A stretch of 38,644 nucleotides of DNA from Faucicola osloensis_B (GCA_964211495.1 CAXORL010000012.1:1-38644); one strand, 5' to 3'; positions 1-8,581 are shown, counted from the first letter of the stretch. Notes: a model not told the origin generated them from the letters alone. Numbers and translations: made by a program.

Positions 1-2193
1 GAATCGTCGCCCCATGCAGCACATACCCACCAGTCTCCTACACAGCCTTTCACACCAGTAGGGGTCAGTGACAAATCCAACAGCAACGCAGGTGCTATTT
101 ACACCTGCCCCATGCATCCTGAAATTCGGCAATCTACGCCAGGTAACTGCCCTATCTGTGGCATGACTTTAGAACCCATTATCCCTGTGGTAGATCAACA
201 AGAAGAAAAAGAGCTAACTGATTTTAAACGCAAATTTTGGTGGACACTGCCGTTTAGCTTAGTGGTTTTTGTCTTAGCTATGTTTGGTCATCGTTTCATG
301 TGGTTTGAAGGACAAACCCAAAGCTGGATTGAGTTAATCTTGTCATTGCCAGTAGTGCTTTGGGCAGGTGGTGTATTCTTTAAAAGAGCTTGGCAATCGA
401 TTATTAATAAAAGTCCGAATATGTGGACGCTCATTGGCATTGGCACAGGGGCGGCTTTTATTTACAGTGTAATTGCCACAATAATGCCGCAAATTTTTCC
501 TGCTTCTTTTACCAGTATGGGAAGAGTATCTGTGTATTTCGAGGCGGCAGATATTATTGTATCGCTAACTTTACTAGGTCAAATTTTAGAGCTTAAAGCA
601 CGTTCGCAAACGTCATCAGCTATTAAATCGCTAATGAATCTTGCACCCAAACAAGCTCGACGAATTTTAGATAATGGTCAAGAAGAAGATATTGATATCA
701 ACCAAGTGCAGGTTGGCGATAAACTGCGAGTTCGACCAGGTGAAAAAATCCCCGTTGATGGGCTAGTCATTGAAGGTAACAGCAGTGTAGATGAATCAAT
801 GCTGACAGGTGAACCCGTCCCTGTTAATAAAAAAGTGGGAGATGCCTTAATTGGGGCAACCTTAAATACCAATGGCTCATTGGTGATGGTTTCTCAACGC
901 ATTGGAGCTGATACCATGCTCTCTCAAATTGTGGAATTGGTCGCAAATGCTCAGCACTCCAAAGCCCCTATGCAACGCATGGCAGATGTCATTGCAGGTA
1001 AATTCGTTATTGCCGTCGTTGGTATAGCCTTACTGACATTGTTTGGCTGGGGATTGTTTGGTGGTGAACAAGGCTGGATTTATGGTCTTATTAATGCGGT
1101 GGCGGTGATGATTATTGCTTGTCCATGTGCATTAGGTCTCGCAACGCCAATGTCTATCATGGTCGCAACAGGTGAGGCAGCTACGAAAGGTATTTTATTT
1201 AAAGATGCAAGTGTCATTGAGAAAATGCGTGAAATTGATACGTTATTGATTGATAAAACAGGTACGCTAACACAGGGGAAGCCTGTTTTTGATACCGCCA
1301 TTGCTAATACAGCGTTAAATTTAACATCTACTGAAATTTTGCGACTTGCTGCAAGCTTAGACCAAGGCAGTGAGCATCCCTTAGCAGATGCAATTGTAAA
1401 AGCTGCTCGTTCTCAAAACTTATCACTTAGTCCTGTCAGTAATTTTGAGTCGGCAAGCGGTATTGGTGTCAGTGGCGATGTGGAAGGTAAACACTTAGTT
1501 CTTGGTAACACGGCATTTATGGCTCAGCACCAAGTAAATGTAAATCAACTTACCCAAGAAAGTGAGCAGTTACGCCAAAAAGGTTCTAGCGTCATGTGGC
1601 TTGCTATCGATAATCAACTGGCTGGGGTCTTAGCTGTTACCGACCCAATTAAACCAACAACTTTGGATGCCATACAGCAGTTACATGCAAATAATTTGAA
1701 AATTATTATGGCGACAGGAGATGGTATCAGCACAGCAAAAGCGGTAGGTCAGCAACTGGGTATCGATGAGATTTATGGCGAGGTAAGCCCTGCTGATAAA
1801 CTAGAATTAGTGAAAAAAGAACAAGCAAATAAGCGTATGGTCGCTATGGCTGGTGACGGAATTAATGACGCTCCTGCATTAGCCCAAGCAGATATCGGGA
1901 TTGCCATGGGGACAGGTACTGATGTAGCATTACAAAGTGGTCAAGTGACGTTAGTGAAAGGTGATTTGCGAGGTATTGCGACCGCTCGCAACATCTCAAT
2001 GGCTACCGTGAGCAATATGAAACAAAACCTATTATTTGCCTTAATCTATAATGCGGTAGGTATTCCTATTGCATCAGGTGTGTTGTACCCCTTTACAGGT
2101 TGGTTGCTATCACCCATGTTGGCTGCTTTTGCTATGAGCCTAAGCTCAGCTTCGGTTGTGGCTAATGCCTTACGACTACGCTCGAAATTTTAA
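1..2193 (+). CDS. copA: Cu(I)-translocating P1B-type ATPase, 5'-truncated by window edge
   Basis: This inner-membrane ATPase pumps Cu(I), and possibly Ag(I), out of the cytoplasm. The frame is open from base 1, so the gene begins outside the window; the ATG at 112 lies inside a metal-binding domain and is not the start. That domain (YTCPMHPEI...CPICGM, about 100-170) is the HMBD type found in copper and silver pumps. Following the reading frame one sees the TGEP actuator motif, the CPC membrane metal site at 1120-1128, the phosphorylated Asp of DKTGT at 1252-1266, the HP motif, and GDGIND near 1855. The last helices carry YN and MSLSS, which with CPC mark the Cu(I) (P1B-1) subgroup. A strong hairpin terminator follows. 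It is a second copper pump besides the one at 6368. Family certain, exact metal likely. Confidence 0.93.
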   Translation, partial: ESSPHAAHTHQSPTQPFTPVGVSDKSNSNAGAIYTCPMHPEIRQSTPGNCPICGMTLEPIIPVVDQQEEKELTDFKRKFWWTLPFSLVVFVLAMFGHRFMWFEGQTQSWIELILSLPVVLWAGGVFFKRAWQSIINKSPNMWTLIGIGTGAAFIYSVIATIMPQIFPASFTSMGRVSVYFEAADIIVSLTLLGQILELKARSQTSSAIKSLMNLAPKQARRILDNGQEEDIDINQVQVGDKLRVRPGEKIPVDGLVIEGNSSVDESMLTGEPVPVNKKVGDALIGATLNTNGSLVMVSQRIGADTMLSQIVELVANAQHSKAPMQRMADVIAGKFVIAVVGIALLTLFGWGLFGGEQGWIYGLINAVAVMIIACPCALGLATPMSIMVATGEAATKGILFKDASVIEKMREIDTLLIDKTGTLTQGKPVFDTAIANTALNLTSTEILRLAASLDQGSEHPLADAIVKAARSQNLSLSPVSNFESASGIGVSGDVEGKHLVLGNTAFMAQHQVNVNQLTQESEQLRQKGSSVMWLAIDNQLAGVLAVTDPIKPTTLDAIQQLHANNLKIIMATGDGISTAKAVGQQLGIDEIYGEVSPADKLELVKKEQANKRMVAMAGDGINDAPALAQADIGIAMGTGTDVALQSGQVTLVKGDLRGIATARNISMATVSNMKQNLLFALIYNAVGIPIASGVLYPFTGWLLSPMLAAFAMSLSSASVVANALRLRSKF

Positions 2194-2277
2194 CCTAATA
2201 AAACCAATGATAATTCGTAAAGATTAACTTTGAGGTTCTAAAGCTGATATTTACAGAAGAATTTATATAGTGTTTTA

Positions 2278-2315
2278 GTTGTCAGTACAGAATTTGGGTC
2301 ATAATGATTAAAACG
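2278..2315 (+). repeat. degenerate Tn3-type terminal repeat (candidate)
   Basis: This 38-bp stretch resembles the three clearer Tn3-type ends in the window at 3521, 4709 and 23539. It keeps GTCAGTACAGAATTTGGG but has lost the leading GGGG and the closing CTAAG. It is followed by a hairpin, as the 3521 and 23539 copies are. Alone it would be unconvincing; the case rests on the shared layout. Confidence 0.35.
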
Positions 2316-2340
2316 TCCAAAAAACGAAGGTTTTTTGGAC
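2315..2340 (+). terminator. intrinsic terminator after the copper ATPase
   Basis: A perfect 11-bp stem (GTCCAAAAAAC and its complement) with a 4-nt GAAG loop is followed by TTTCC. It lies about 120 nt after the ATPase stop codon and can end that transcript. The A/T-rich arms allow termination in either direction. A related hairpin follows the Tn3-type end at 3521 and another follows the one at 23539. Confidence 0.7.
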
Positions 2341-2401
2341 TTTCCTCAAAACCTATATTTTTATATATCAAATTGTCTACTATTCAAAATGAAAAATAGC
2401 T

Positions 2402-3496
2402 TATACCAAACCCAATAATTAAAGTATTGCCCACTTTCGAGCAGTCAGGGACTTGATCGTCTCCACCTGTTTAGCAAAGTTACACCAAGCTTGGCAGGCG
2501 GCATCGACGATAGTTTCATAACTATCGAAACAGCGATTGGATAACCAATGTTGCTTAATATATTGCCAAACCTGTTCAATCGGGTTTAACTCAGGCGAAT
2601 AAGGTGGCAGTTTCAAGATAGTCAGGTTTGGTAAATTATAGCGATCTTTATGCCATACTGCCCCATCCATGACCACAACCGCATGGCGACCTTTGGGTAC
2701 AGCTTGGCTGATTTCTTTTAAATGTCGCTTCATACACTCGCCATTGGCATAAGGCATAACGAGCCCTACACATTGTCCTGTCGTAGGACACACTGCCCCG
2801 TAAAGGTAGGTAGAAATAAATTGCTGTTGACGCACTACTCTTGGTCTTTTACCACGGTAATGCCATACTCGGGTGATTGAACCTTGCTGACCAATGCGGG
2901 TTTCATCTTGAAACCAGATGTCAACATTGCTTAAGTCGGTACCTTCGGGCAGTATGGCGGTTACCTGCTCGATGAAGTTTTTTTAAAGGCTTCTTGGGCA
3001 TTAATATCCGCCTGCGGATGCTGGCTTCTGGCACTGATCCATGTCATACCCATTCGAGCTAGCAGTTCATAAATGCCATTAACACTGTAATTAACTTGGT
3101 AATGCTCGTAAGCAAGCTTTTGGATATCTTGTCCTGTGAGCCTACCACCACCGCGTTTTGCTTGGGTGTCAACTATTAGTTGTTTAAAGCTGTCTGTGTG
3201 CTCGGGTGCAAGCTTGCTATTTCTGCCACTTCTTGGTTTGTCATACAGGCTGTCTAATCCAAACGCTTGATAGCGTCTGCGGGTACGCCGAACGGTTTCG
3301 ATGTTGATGCTGAGGTTGTTAGCGATTGCTTCACTGGTGTTACCGATACGGTATTGGTGAAGGATGTAGAGGCGTGTTCTGGCTCTGGCTTTGCTTTCGG
3401 TCTTGGCTAGTTCGCCAAAGTCATGTTCGTCTAGGCTGTGTTTGGATCTTAGTTTATTCATGTATCTATGATACTATAGTTTATGGGTTTGGTATA
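2402..3496 (-). mobile_element. IS630-family insertion sequence
   Basis: The element is bounded by inverted repeats TTATACCAAACCCA (2401-2414) and its exact complement (3484-3497), with TA at both ends as expected for the TA target of this family. It holds one transposase read in two frames. The element sits inside a repeat unit that also exists uninterrupted at 23539-23744: the left flank matches the first part of that unit and the right flank (3497-3520) matches its end. Confidence 0.85.
2419..3461 (-). CDS. IS630-family transposase, two frames joined by a -1 shift
   Basis: This is a DDE transposase for cut-and-paste movement at TA sites. The first frame (2961-3461, 166 residues) carries helix-turn-helix DNA-binding regions. 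It stops shortly after a run of seven A on the coding strand (2978-2984). Slipping back one base there opens a second frame that reads through WFQDETRIG (first Asp), VMDGAVWH (second Asp) and LNPIEQVW (Glu), to the stop at 2419. All three catalytic acids are therefore present once the shift is made. Because the shift falls exactly on a homopolymer and nothing else is broken, programmed frameshifting is more likely than decay, though a fixed mutation cannot be excluded. Confidence 0.85.
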
Positions 3497-3520
3497 ACAA
3501 ACCTATAAATCTAGCTTTAA

Positions 3521-3558
3521 GGGGTCAGCACAGAAAACGGAGAAAATAGTACACTAAG
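3521..3558 (+). repeat. Tn3-family terminal inverted repeat, left end
   Basis: Exactly 38 bp: it opens GGGGTCAGCACAGAAAACGG and closes TACACTAAG. This resembles the Tn21/Tn501 group ends, which also have GGGGTC, CAGAAAACGGA and CTAAG at the same places. It points right, into the hydrolase cassette. Confidence 0.8.
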
Positions 3559-3599
3559 GAATCTTGTCGAGTATTTTTAAGATTGATAATGGGATAAGT

Positions 3600-3624
3600 G
3601 TCTAAAAAAACAGCGTTTTTAGAC
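3600..3624. terminator. hairpin inside the left Tn3-type end
   Basis: A 9-bp stem GTCTAAAAA / TTTTTAGAC with a 7-nt loop lies between the Tn3-type end and the stop codon of the hydrolase. On the minus strand it could terminate the hydrolase transcript. A similar hairpin occupies the same place after the 23539 copy. Confidence 0.5.
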
Positions 3625-3676
3625 ATATCACGACTGAAAAATAATCCTAATAGGCACTGCTATTTGGTTGGGCTAA

Positions 3677-4549
3677 TTAAAACTGACTAGCAAAGTGCCG
3701 AATATGTTCGGCAATCACATTGGGCTGGCTTAATATGCCCCAATGGTTGCTATTGACGCTAACCTTTTGAAAATTTTTGACCCATTGTGGCATGGCATCA
3801 ATGTAGTCTGAACTAACGAATTTATCCTGGGTTAAAACAATCGCCTGCACAGGGCAATGGGCAAAACGCTGCCGAGGGCGTAAGTTTCTGGGTAAAAAAT
3901 TCGCCCGATACAGGGCTATCCCATGTTTACCATCCGCTTGTACCAAAGTATCAAGCGGAATATCATGGGTGTTTTCTAACTTTTGAATGTGTTTTTGCCA
4001 TTGCTTAGGTGAGTAAGTTTGCCAAAAAGTAGGTGCGAGAAAGGGCAAGTGCATCATGCCGATATACCAGGATTTACTCAGTATCGACAACAGCTTGGCA
4101 GGCTGAGAACCAATACTGCGTAAGTAAAGTGCCACATGGTCAAGGCAAGGACCTGAAATGGTAGAAAATGATAAAATTCTGCCTGCCAATTTTGGGTCAG
4201 TCACCGCTTCCCATGCCTGAATTGAACCCCAATCATGGGCAGCAAGATGAAACGGCTTATCACCAAGCAGTTGCTTTGCCACGGCTTGCAAATCCTCACT
4301 GAGTTGTAATAAGTGATACGCTTTTATATGGGTCGGGCAGTCTGACTCCCCTGCCCCTCGCACGTCATAGGCTATCACAAAAAAATCGGCAGTGAGATGG
4401 GGTATGACTTTTTCCCAAACCGTATGGCGGTCGGGATAGCCATGCACCAATACCAAAGGCGGTAAAGTGCTATCACCATAAGTAAATGCGGCAAGTTGGT
4501 GATTATCCGTGGTAAAAATCTTATGATGTTGGGGCGTTAAAGTAGGCAT
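3677..4549 (-). CDS. alpha/beta hydrolase, epoxide hydrolase / dehalogenase-like
   Basis: A 290-residue cytoplasmic alpha/beta-fold hydrolase. Visible marks are the oxyanion-hole region LVHGYPDRHTVW (about residues 34-45), the nucleophile elbow AAHDWGS with Asp as nucleophile (about 109), and the C-terminal catalytic His in NSNHWG. An Asp nucleophile is typical of epoxide hydrolases and haloalkane dehalogenases rather than Ser esterases. No signal peptide is seen. The substrate cannot be named. The gene stands alone between inverted Tn3-type ends and is not co-directional with its right-hand neighbours except cueR, which is separated by the transposon end. It appears to be a passenger gene unrelated to metal resistance. 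Confidence 0.85.
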   Translation of the reverse strand: MPTLTPQHHKIFTTDNHQLAAFTYGDSTLPPLVLVHGYPDRHTVWEKVIPHLTADFFVIAYDVRGAGESDCPTHIKAYHLLQLSEDLQAVAKQLLGDKPFHLAAHDWGSIQAWEAVTDPKLAGRILSFSTISGPCLDHVALYLRSIGSQPAKLLSILSKSWYIGMMHLPFLAPTFWQTYSPKQWQKHIQKLENTHDIPLDTLVQADGKHGIALYRANFLPRNLRPRQRFAHCPVQAIVLTQDKFVSSDYIDAMPQWVKNFQKVSVNSNHWGILSQPNVIAEHIRHFASQF

Positions 4550-4708
4550 AGTTGGGTCTCGTTTTTGGCTTAATATTGTGGGTCTCTGATAGTTTGGGTG
4601 ACGAATGTTGGATTAGAATTATTTGATAATGTAGTAAGACGGTGGAAGTGGGTGGCGTTTTTTAGACGAATGAGATAGTCTCAATTTTGAAAATACTCGG
4701 CAAAATTC

Positions 4709-4746
4709 CTTAGCGTACAATATGGTCCGAATTCTTAGATGACCCC
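4709..4746 (-). repeat. Tn3-family terminal inverted repeat, right end
   Basis: 38 bp on the minus strand, opening GGGGTCATCTAAGAATTCGG and closing TACGCTAAG. It points left into the hydrolase cassette and pairs with the end at 3521. The inner sequence beyond the 38 bp also matches that end over roughly 50 more bases. Confidence 0.8.
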
Positions 4747-4759
4747 TAATAGGCAATAT

Positions 4760-5152
4760 TCACTCTTTAATAGCCAACTTATCTAAAATCCCACATTCCG
4801 CCGTCCCATCCCCTTTACAGCTATCATGCCAAACTTGTAATGTGCTTTTCATGGCTTGTAATTGCTCGATTTTTTCGTTTAATGTCACAATATGCTGTGC
4901 GGTTAAGGCTTTAACCTCACTATTATTACGACATGGATTGTCCTGCATTGCCAGTAATACCTTGATTTCTGCCAAAGAAAAATCCACATCTCTCGCTCGT
5001 TTAATAAATTGTAAACGCTCAATACTATCCTGCGAATAGTCCCGATAACCTGACTGTGTGCGAGTAATCGCAGGAATTAGCCCGATTTTTTCATACTCTC
5101 GGATTTGGCGAGCAGTTAAGCCTGTTGTTTGTTCTACCTGTTTAATATTCAC
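4760..5152 (-). CDS. cueR: MerR-family copper-responsive activator
   Basis: A 130-residue MerR-type regulator. The N-terminal winged helix-turn-helix (MNIKQVEQTTGLTARQIREYE) is followed by a dimerisation coiled coil and a C-terminal metal loop with two cysteines, SCKGDGTAECG. Two Cys spaced like this are the Cu(I)/Ag(I) site of CueR. It would bind copper and twist a 19-bp-spacer promoter into an active form. It is divergent from the DUF305-copZ-copA genes, and such a promoter lies between them at 5190-5220, so those genes are the likely targets. The Tn3-type end lies just past its stop codon. Confidence 0.88.
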   Translation of the reverse strand: MNIKQVEQTTGLTARQIREYEKIGLIPAITRTQSGYRDYSQDSIERLQFIKRARDVDFSLAEIKVLLAMQDNPCRNNSEVKALTAQHIVTLNEKIEQLQAMKSTLQVWHDSCKGDGTAECGILDKLAIKE

Positions 5153-5189
5153 TCTATTTCCTTTTACAAAAGAATAACAAAGAAATAGC

Positions 5190-5220
5190 TTTACCCTGAC
5201 ATAGTGTTAAGCTTTATACT
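5190..5220 (+). promoter_or_regulatory. CueR-type promoter/operator with 19-bp spacer
   Basis: A -35 TTTACC (5190-5195) and a -10 TATACT (5215-5220) are separated by 19 bp, the over-long spacing that MerR-type activators correct. The spacer holds an imperfect dyad (CTTTACCCTGA against ATAGTGTTAAG). It lies 40 nt upstream of the DUF305 start and between the divergent cueR and copper genes. Confidence 0.75.
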
Positions 5221-5260
5221 GAGTATAAATTAAATCTCCGACTAACAAAAGGAAAAACGT

Positions 5261-6001
5261 ATGAATGTACTTTCTACCAAATTCAAAGCTTTAGCCCTAT
5301 TTAGTTCAATTGCTCTATTAACCGCCTGCAATCAGCCTACCAAAGCTGAGCAAGCAGCTAACTCTGTAACGGCAAGTAGTATAACATCATCTGCAAAGAC
5401 GACTGAATCTCCTTCCACAGGACATGATATGAGCAAAATGAATGGCATGGGAACAGCAAGCAGTCCTACTGCTAGCCAACCTGCCCACGTTGCCGAGTAT
5501 ATGCAATCCATGAACACCATGCACGAACAGATGATGTCTGCCAGCCATATTGCTAACCCTGATGTTGCTTTTGCTACAGGTATGATTGCCCACCATCAAG
5601 GGGCGATTGATATGGCAAAAATTCAGCTAAAATACGGCAAAGACAGCGAAATGCGAGCCTTGGCAGAAAATATTATTAAAGCCCAACAAATAGAAATCAC
5701 ACAAATGCAAACGTGGCTTAGCAAACACAAAGATGACAAAGCCCCTACTAATACCGCTATGCCTGAAATGGATATGAAAAGCCATGATGCCATGATGCAA
5801 GGCATTATGGACAGTGACCCCGATGTTGCCTTTGCCAAAGGTATGATACCACATCATCAAGGGGCAATTGACATGGCGAATACGGAATTAAAAATGGGCA
5901 AAGACAAAGAGATGCTACAACTTGCCAAGCAGATAAAATCTGCCCAAGACCCTGAAATTAAGCAAATGCAAGCATGGCTTGACAGTAAAAAAACTAAATA
6001 A
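5261..6001 (+). CDS. periplasmic lipoprotein with two DUF305 domains
   Basis: A 246-residue exported protein of the copper module. It has a signal peptide ending in the lipobox LLTAC (about residues 19-23), so it should be membrane-anchored in the periplasm. A Ser/Thr-rich linker and a Met/His stretch (HDMSKMNGM) follow. Two DUF305 units come next, each with GMI-x-HHQGAIDMA (about residues 108 and 193) and a closing QMQ-x-WL. The His-His and Met residues suggest metal binding; DUF305 proteins often occur with copper genes, but the biochemical role is not settled. A clear ribosome site (AAAGGAAAAA) precedes the ATG. It is first in the operon with copZ. Confidence 0.85.
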   Translation: MNVLSTKFKALALFSSIALLTACNQPTKAEQAANSVTASSITSSAKTTESPSTGHDMSKMNGMGTASSPTASQPAHVAEYMQSMNTMHEQMMSASHIANPDVAFATGMIAHHQGAIDMAKIQLKYGKDSEMRALAENIIKAQQIEITQMQTWLSKHKDDKAPTNTAMPEMDMKSHDAMMQGIMDSDPDVAFAKGMIPHHQGAIDMANTELKMGKDKEMLQLAKQIKSAQDPEIKQMQAWLDSKKTK

Positions 6002-6042
6002 TTAAATAATTAAACCACTTTAATAAAACCAAAGGAACGACT

Positions 6043-6255
6043 ATGAGTAATCAAACCACTACCCTAAACATTAACGGCATGACCTGTGGTGGCTGTGTCA
6101 AAAGCGTCACCAACGCCCTTAATCAAGTGACAGGCGTACAGCAAGCCGATGTGAGCCTAGAGCAAAACAATGCGGTGATTAACTTTGATGATAGCCAAAC
6201 CAATGAAACTGCCTTAAAACAAGCCATTGAAGATGCAGGATTTGAAGCGAGTTAA
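6043..6255 (+). CDS. copZ: copper chaperone, HMA domain
   Basis: A 70-residue single heavy-metal-associated domain with the Cu(I) motif MTCGGC (about residues 13-18). CopZ-type proteins carry Cu(I) in the cytoplasm and hand it to the P-type ATPase. The length is normal for the family. It follows the DUF305 gene by 41 nt, with AAAGGAAC as ribosome site, and is followed by a strong hairpin before copA. Confidence 0.92.
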   Translation: MSNQTTTLNINGMTCGGCVKSVTNALNQVTGVQQADVSLEQNNAVINFDDSQTNETALKQAIEDAGFEAS

Positions 6256-6293
6256 AAGTATCATCAATTTCTTATTTTTATCAAAATACCAAT

Positions 6294-6326
6294 AATACGC
6301 CTTTTAATTCATTTAAAAGGCGTATT
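6294..6326 (+). terminator. hairpin between copZ and copA
   Basis: A perfect 14-bp stem (AATACGCCTTTTAA, 6294-6307, with its complement at 6313-6326) encloses a 5-nt loop. Only a weak T stretch follows, so it may act as a partial terminator or as an mRNA end stabiliser. Either would make more copZ than copA from one promoter. Confidence 0.65.
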
Positions 6327-6367
6327 TTACCTTTAGCAATGAATGTTTTAAGGAAATAAGAACTGCC

Positions 6368-8581
6368 ATGACGACCGAAACTATCAATCTTGATATTGGT
6401 GGTATGACTTGCCAAGCCTGTGCCAATCGTATCGAAAAGGTGCTGAATAAAAAACCTGCCATTCTTGAAGCAACGGTGAATTATGCCAATGAAACCGCCC
6501 ATGTGAGTTTTGACGACAGCCAAACCAATGCCGATGAAGTGCTAGACTGGGTTAAGAAAACAGGCTATACCGCCCACATTCAGCAAGCCGATGCGATGTT
6601 TTCCCAAGACAAAGCCACAGAAAGCGTCACACCGCCACTTCGGCTGATATTGATTTGGCTGTGTTTATTGCCGTTTTTGTGGGGTATGCTGGGCATGATG
6701 ATTGGCAAACACGACTTTATGCCCGCGATTTGGGTGCAGTTTATTTTAGCCACGATTGTTCAGTTTGGTTTGGCATTGCCATTTTATAAAAGTGCGTGGG
6801 CGAGTATTCGAGGTGGACTTGCCAATATGGACGTATTAGTGGTATTGGGAACGCTGACCATTTGGGCGTATTCGACTTATGTGTGGCTAACTATGGAGAG
6901 TTCGCACGCCATGCACGATACGGCTCACGCTATGCCTGATGTGTATTTTGAGGCAGGGGTGATGGTCATAGCCTTTGTGCGATTGGGCAAATATCTGGAA
7001 GAACGCACCAAAAAACACAGTTTAAACAGCATTAATCTGTTGCTAGAACTCACACCAAGTAATGTTTTGCTAAAAGTGGGAAATGACTGGCAACAAACGC
7101 CGTTATCCAAGGTCAAAATCGGGCAGATTTTACTGGCAAAACACGGTGACCGTATTGCCTGTGATGGTGTGGTGACTGCTGTTACAGGGGGCGAAGCGTG
7201 GTGTGACGAAAGTCATCTCACAGGTGAATCCTTGCCGATTCCCAAAAAAAACGGCGACAACGTGATGGCAGGGGCAATGCTGTCCATCGGTACACTCGAA
7301 TATCGGGCAACCGCCATTGGGAGCCAAACCCAGCTTGGCGACATGATTACCGCCCTCAATGACGCCCAAGGCAGTAAAGCCAATATCGCCCGTATCGCTG
7401 ACCGTGTGGCAGGGGTGTTTGTGCCTGTGGTGGTGGTGATTGCGATACTCACGTTTATCGGCAATTTTTATGTGCTTGGCTCGTTTGATACCGCCTTAAT
7501 GCGAGCCGTGGCGGTGTTGGTGATTGCCTGTCCGTGTGCCATGGGGCTTGCCACGCCGTCTGCGATTATGGCAGGGATGGGCGTTGCTTCTCGGCATGGG
7601 GTGTGGTTTAAAGATGCCCAAGCCTTAGAAGCGACTGGCTCGGTGGATACCATTGCCTTGGATAAAACAGGTACGATTACCGAAGGCAAACCGCAAGTCG
7701 TAGCACATTATCTGTTTGATGAAGAGTTAAATTTAGCCGAAATCGCTCAAATCACCGCCACGCTTGAAACCCATGCCAATCATCCATTAGCGACTGCCAT
7801 GCTTGACTATGCTAAAACCTTTAACTTGGAAAATACCTTTACCGTCAATAACGTAGAAAATGTGACAGGCAAAGGCATACAAGGCGACATTGCAGATATT
7901 GGCTTGGTAAAAGTCGGTAGCCCTGCTTTTACCAATATGACGTTACCGCAAGAGATTTTGGCAGAAAAAACATGGCAAGTTGCAAGCCTTGTTGCCGTTA
8001 GCGTGAATGACGTACCGATTGCCATGTTTGCCCTTGCAGATAGCTTGAAAGCGGACAGTATGACCGCCATTGCCTCACTTAAAAAACTGGGCTTAACCAC
8101 AATAATGTTAAGCGGTGATAAACAATCGGTTGCCGATTATATAGGTGGACAAGTCAAAATTGATACCGCGATTGGCGAACTTTCACCTCGGGATAAAGCC
8201 ACAAAAATCAGCGAACTACAGCAAAATGGCAAAAAAGTGGCGATGGTTGGCGATGGCGTAAATGATGCCCCTGCCATGGCAACGGCTACCGCTAGCTTTG
8301 CGGTACAAAATGGCACGGATATCGCCCAACACAGTGCTTCGGCTCGTTTGATGGGCGATGGCAGTCACTCTATTAGCCATGTATTGTCAGCGGTAACGAT
8401 TGCCCGAGCCACATTAAGAAATATTAAGCAAAACCTGTTTTTTGCTTTTATTTACAATATGATAGGCATTGGCTTTGCCATGGTGGGCTTGCTTAATCCG
8501 ATGTTAGCGGCAGGGGCGATGGCGTTAAGTTCGATTTCGGTATTAATGAATGCGTTGCGATTGACACGGTTAAAAGGATAA
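6368..8581 (+). CDS. copA: Cu(I)-exporting P1B-type ATPase
   Basis: A 737-residue copper export pump of the inner membrane. The N-terminal HMA domain has GGMTCQAC (about residues 11-18). Eight transmembrane helices are expected. Key motifs are TGES of the actuator, CPC at residues 388-390 in VIACPCAMG, DKTGT with the phosphorylated Asp at 432, HP in ANHPLA, and GDGVND at about 628-633. YN and MALSS in the last two helices complete the Cu(I) signature. The length is normal. The gene follows copZ by 112 nt, with TTAAGGAAAT as ribosome site, and should be CueR-controlled through the promoter at 5190. It differs clearly from the pump at the left edge, so this is not a duplicate. Confidence 0.96.
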   Translation: MTTETINLDIGGMTCQACANRIEKVLNKKPAILEATVNYANETAHVSFDDSQTNADEVLDWVKKTGYTAHIQQADAMFSQDKATESVTPPLRLILIWLCLLPFLWGMLGMMIGKHDFMPAIWVQFILATIVQFGLALPFYKSAWASIRGGLANMDVLVVLGTLTIWAYSTYVWLTMESSHAMHDTAHAMPDVYFEAGVMVIAFVRLGKYLEERTKKHSLNSINLLLELTPSNVLLKVGNDWQQTPLSKVKIGQILLAKHGDRIACDGVVTAVTGGEAWCDESHLTGESLPIPKKNGDNVMAGAMLSIGTLEYRATAIGSQTQLGDMITALNDAQGSKANIARIADRVAGVFVPVVVVIAILTFIGNFYVLGSFDTALMRAVAVLVIACPCAMGLATPSAIMAGMGVASRHGVWFKDAQALEATGSVDTIALDKTGTITEGKPQVVAHYLFDEELNLAEIAQITATLETHANHPLATAMLDYAKTFNLENTFTVNNVENVTGKGIQGDIADIGLVKVGSPAFTNMTLPQEILAEKTWQVASLVAVSVNDVPIAMFALADSLKADSMTAIASLKKLGLTTIMLSGDKQSVADYIGGQVKIDTAIGELSPRDKATKISELQQNGKKVAMVGDGVNDAPAMATATASFAVQNGTDIAQHSASARLMGDGSHSISHVLSAVTIARATLRNIKQNLFFAFIYNMIGIGFAMVGLLNPMLAAGAMALSSISVLMNALRLTRLKG

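Larger units (their letters stand above)
3521..4746. mobile_element. Tn3-derived cassette without transposase, carrying a hydrolase
   Basis: The unit is bounded by two 38-bp repeats in opposite orientation, both starting GGGGTCA and ending CTAAG on the inward side, the standard form of Tn3-family ends. Similarity continues inside each end (AAGGAAT, CGAGTATTTT, GTCTAAAAAA). The only gene inside is an alpha/beta hydrolase. The layout fits a mobile insertion cassette that would be moved in trans by a Tn3-family transposase. The flanking 5-mers (TTTAA at left, TAATA at right) do not match, so no target duplication is seen. Confidence 0.65.

Noticed and set aside
112..2193. ATG at 112 as the start of the left-edge ATPase
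   Set aside because: The frame is open to base 1 and the ATG lies within the conserved YTCPMHPEI motif; the gene is cut by the window edge.
3516..4751. 5-bp target duplication around the Tn3-type hydrolase cassette
   Set aside because: Flanks are TTTAA and TAATA; they do not match, so recent transposition as a unit is not shown.
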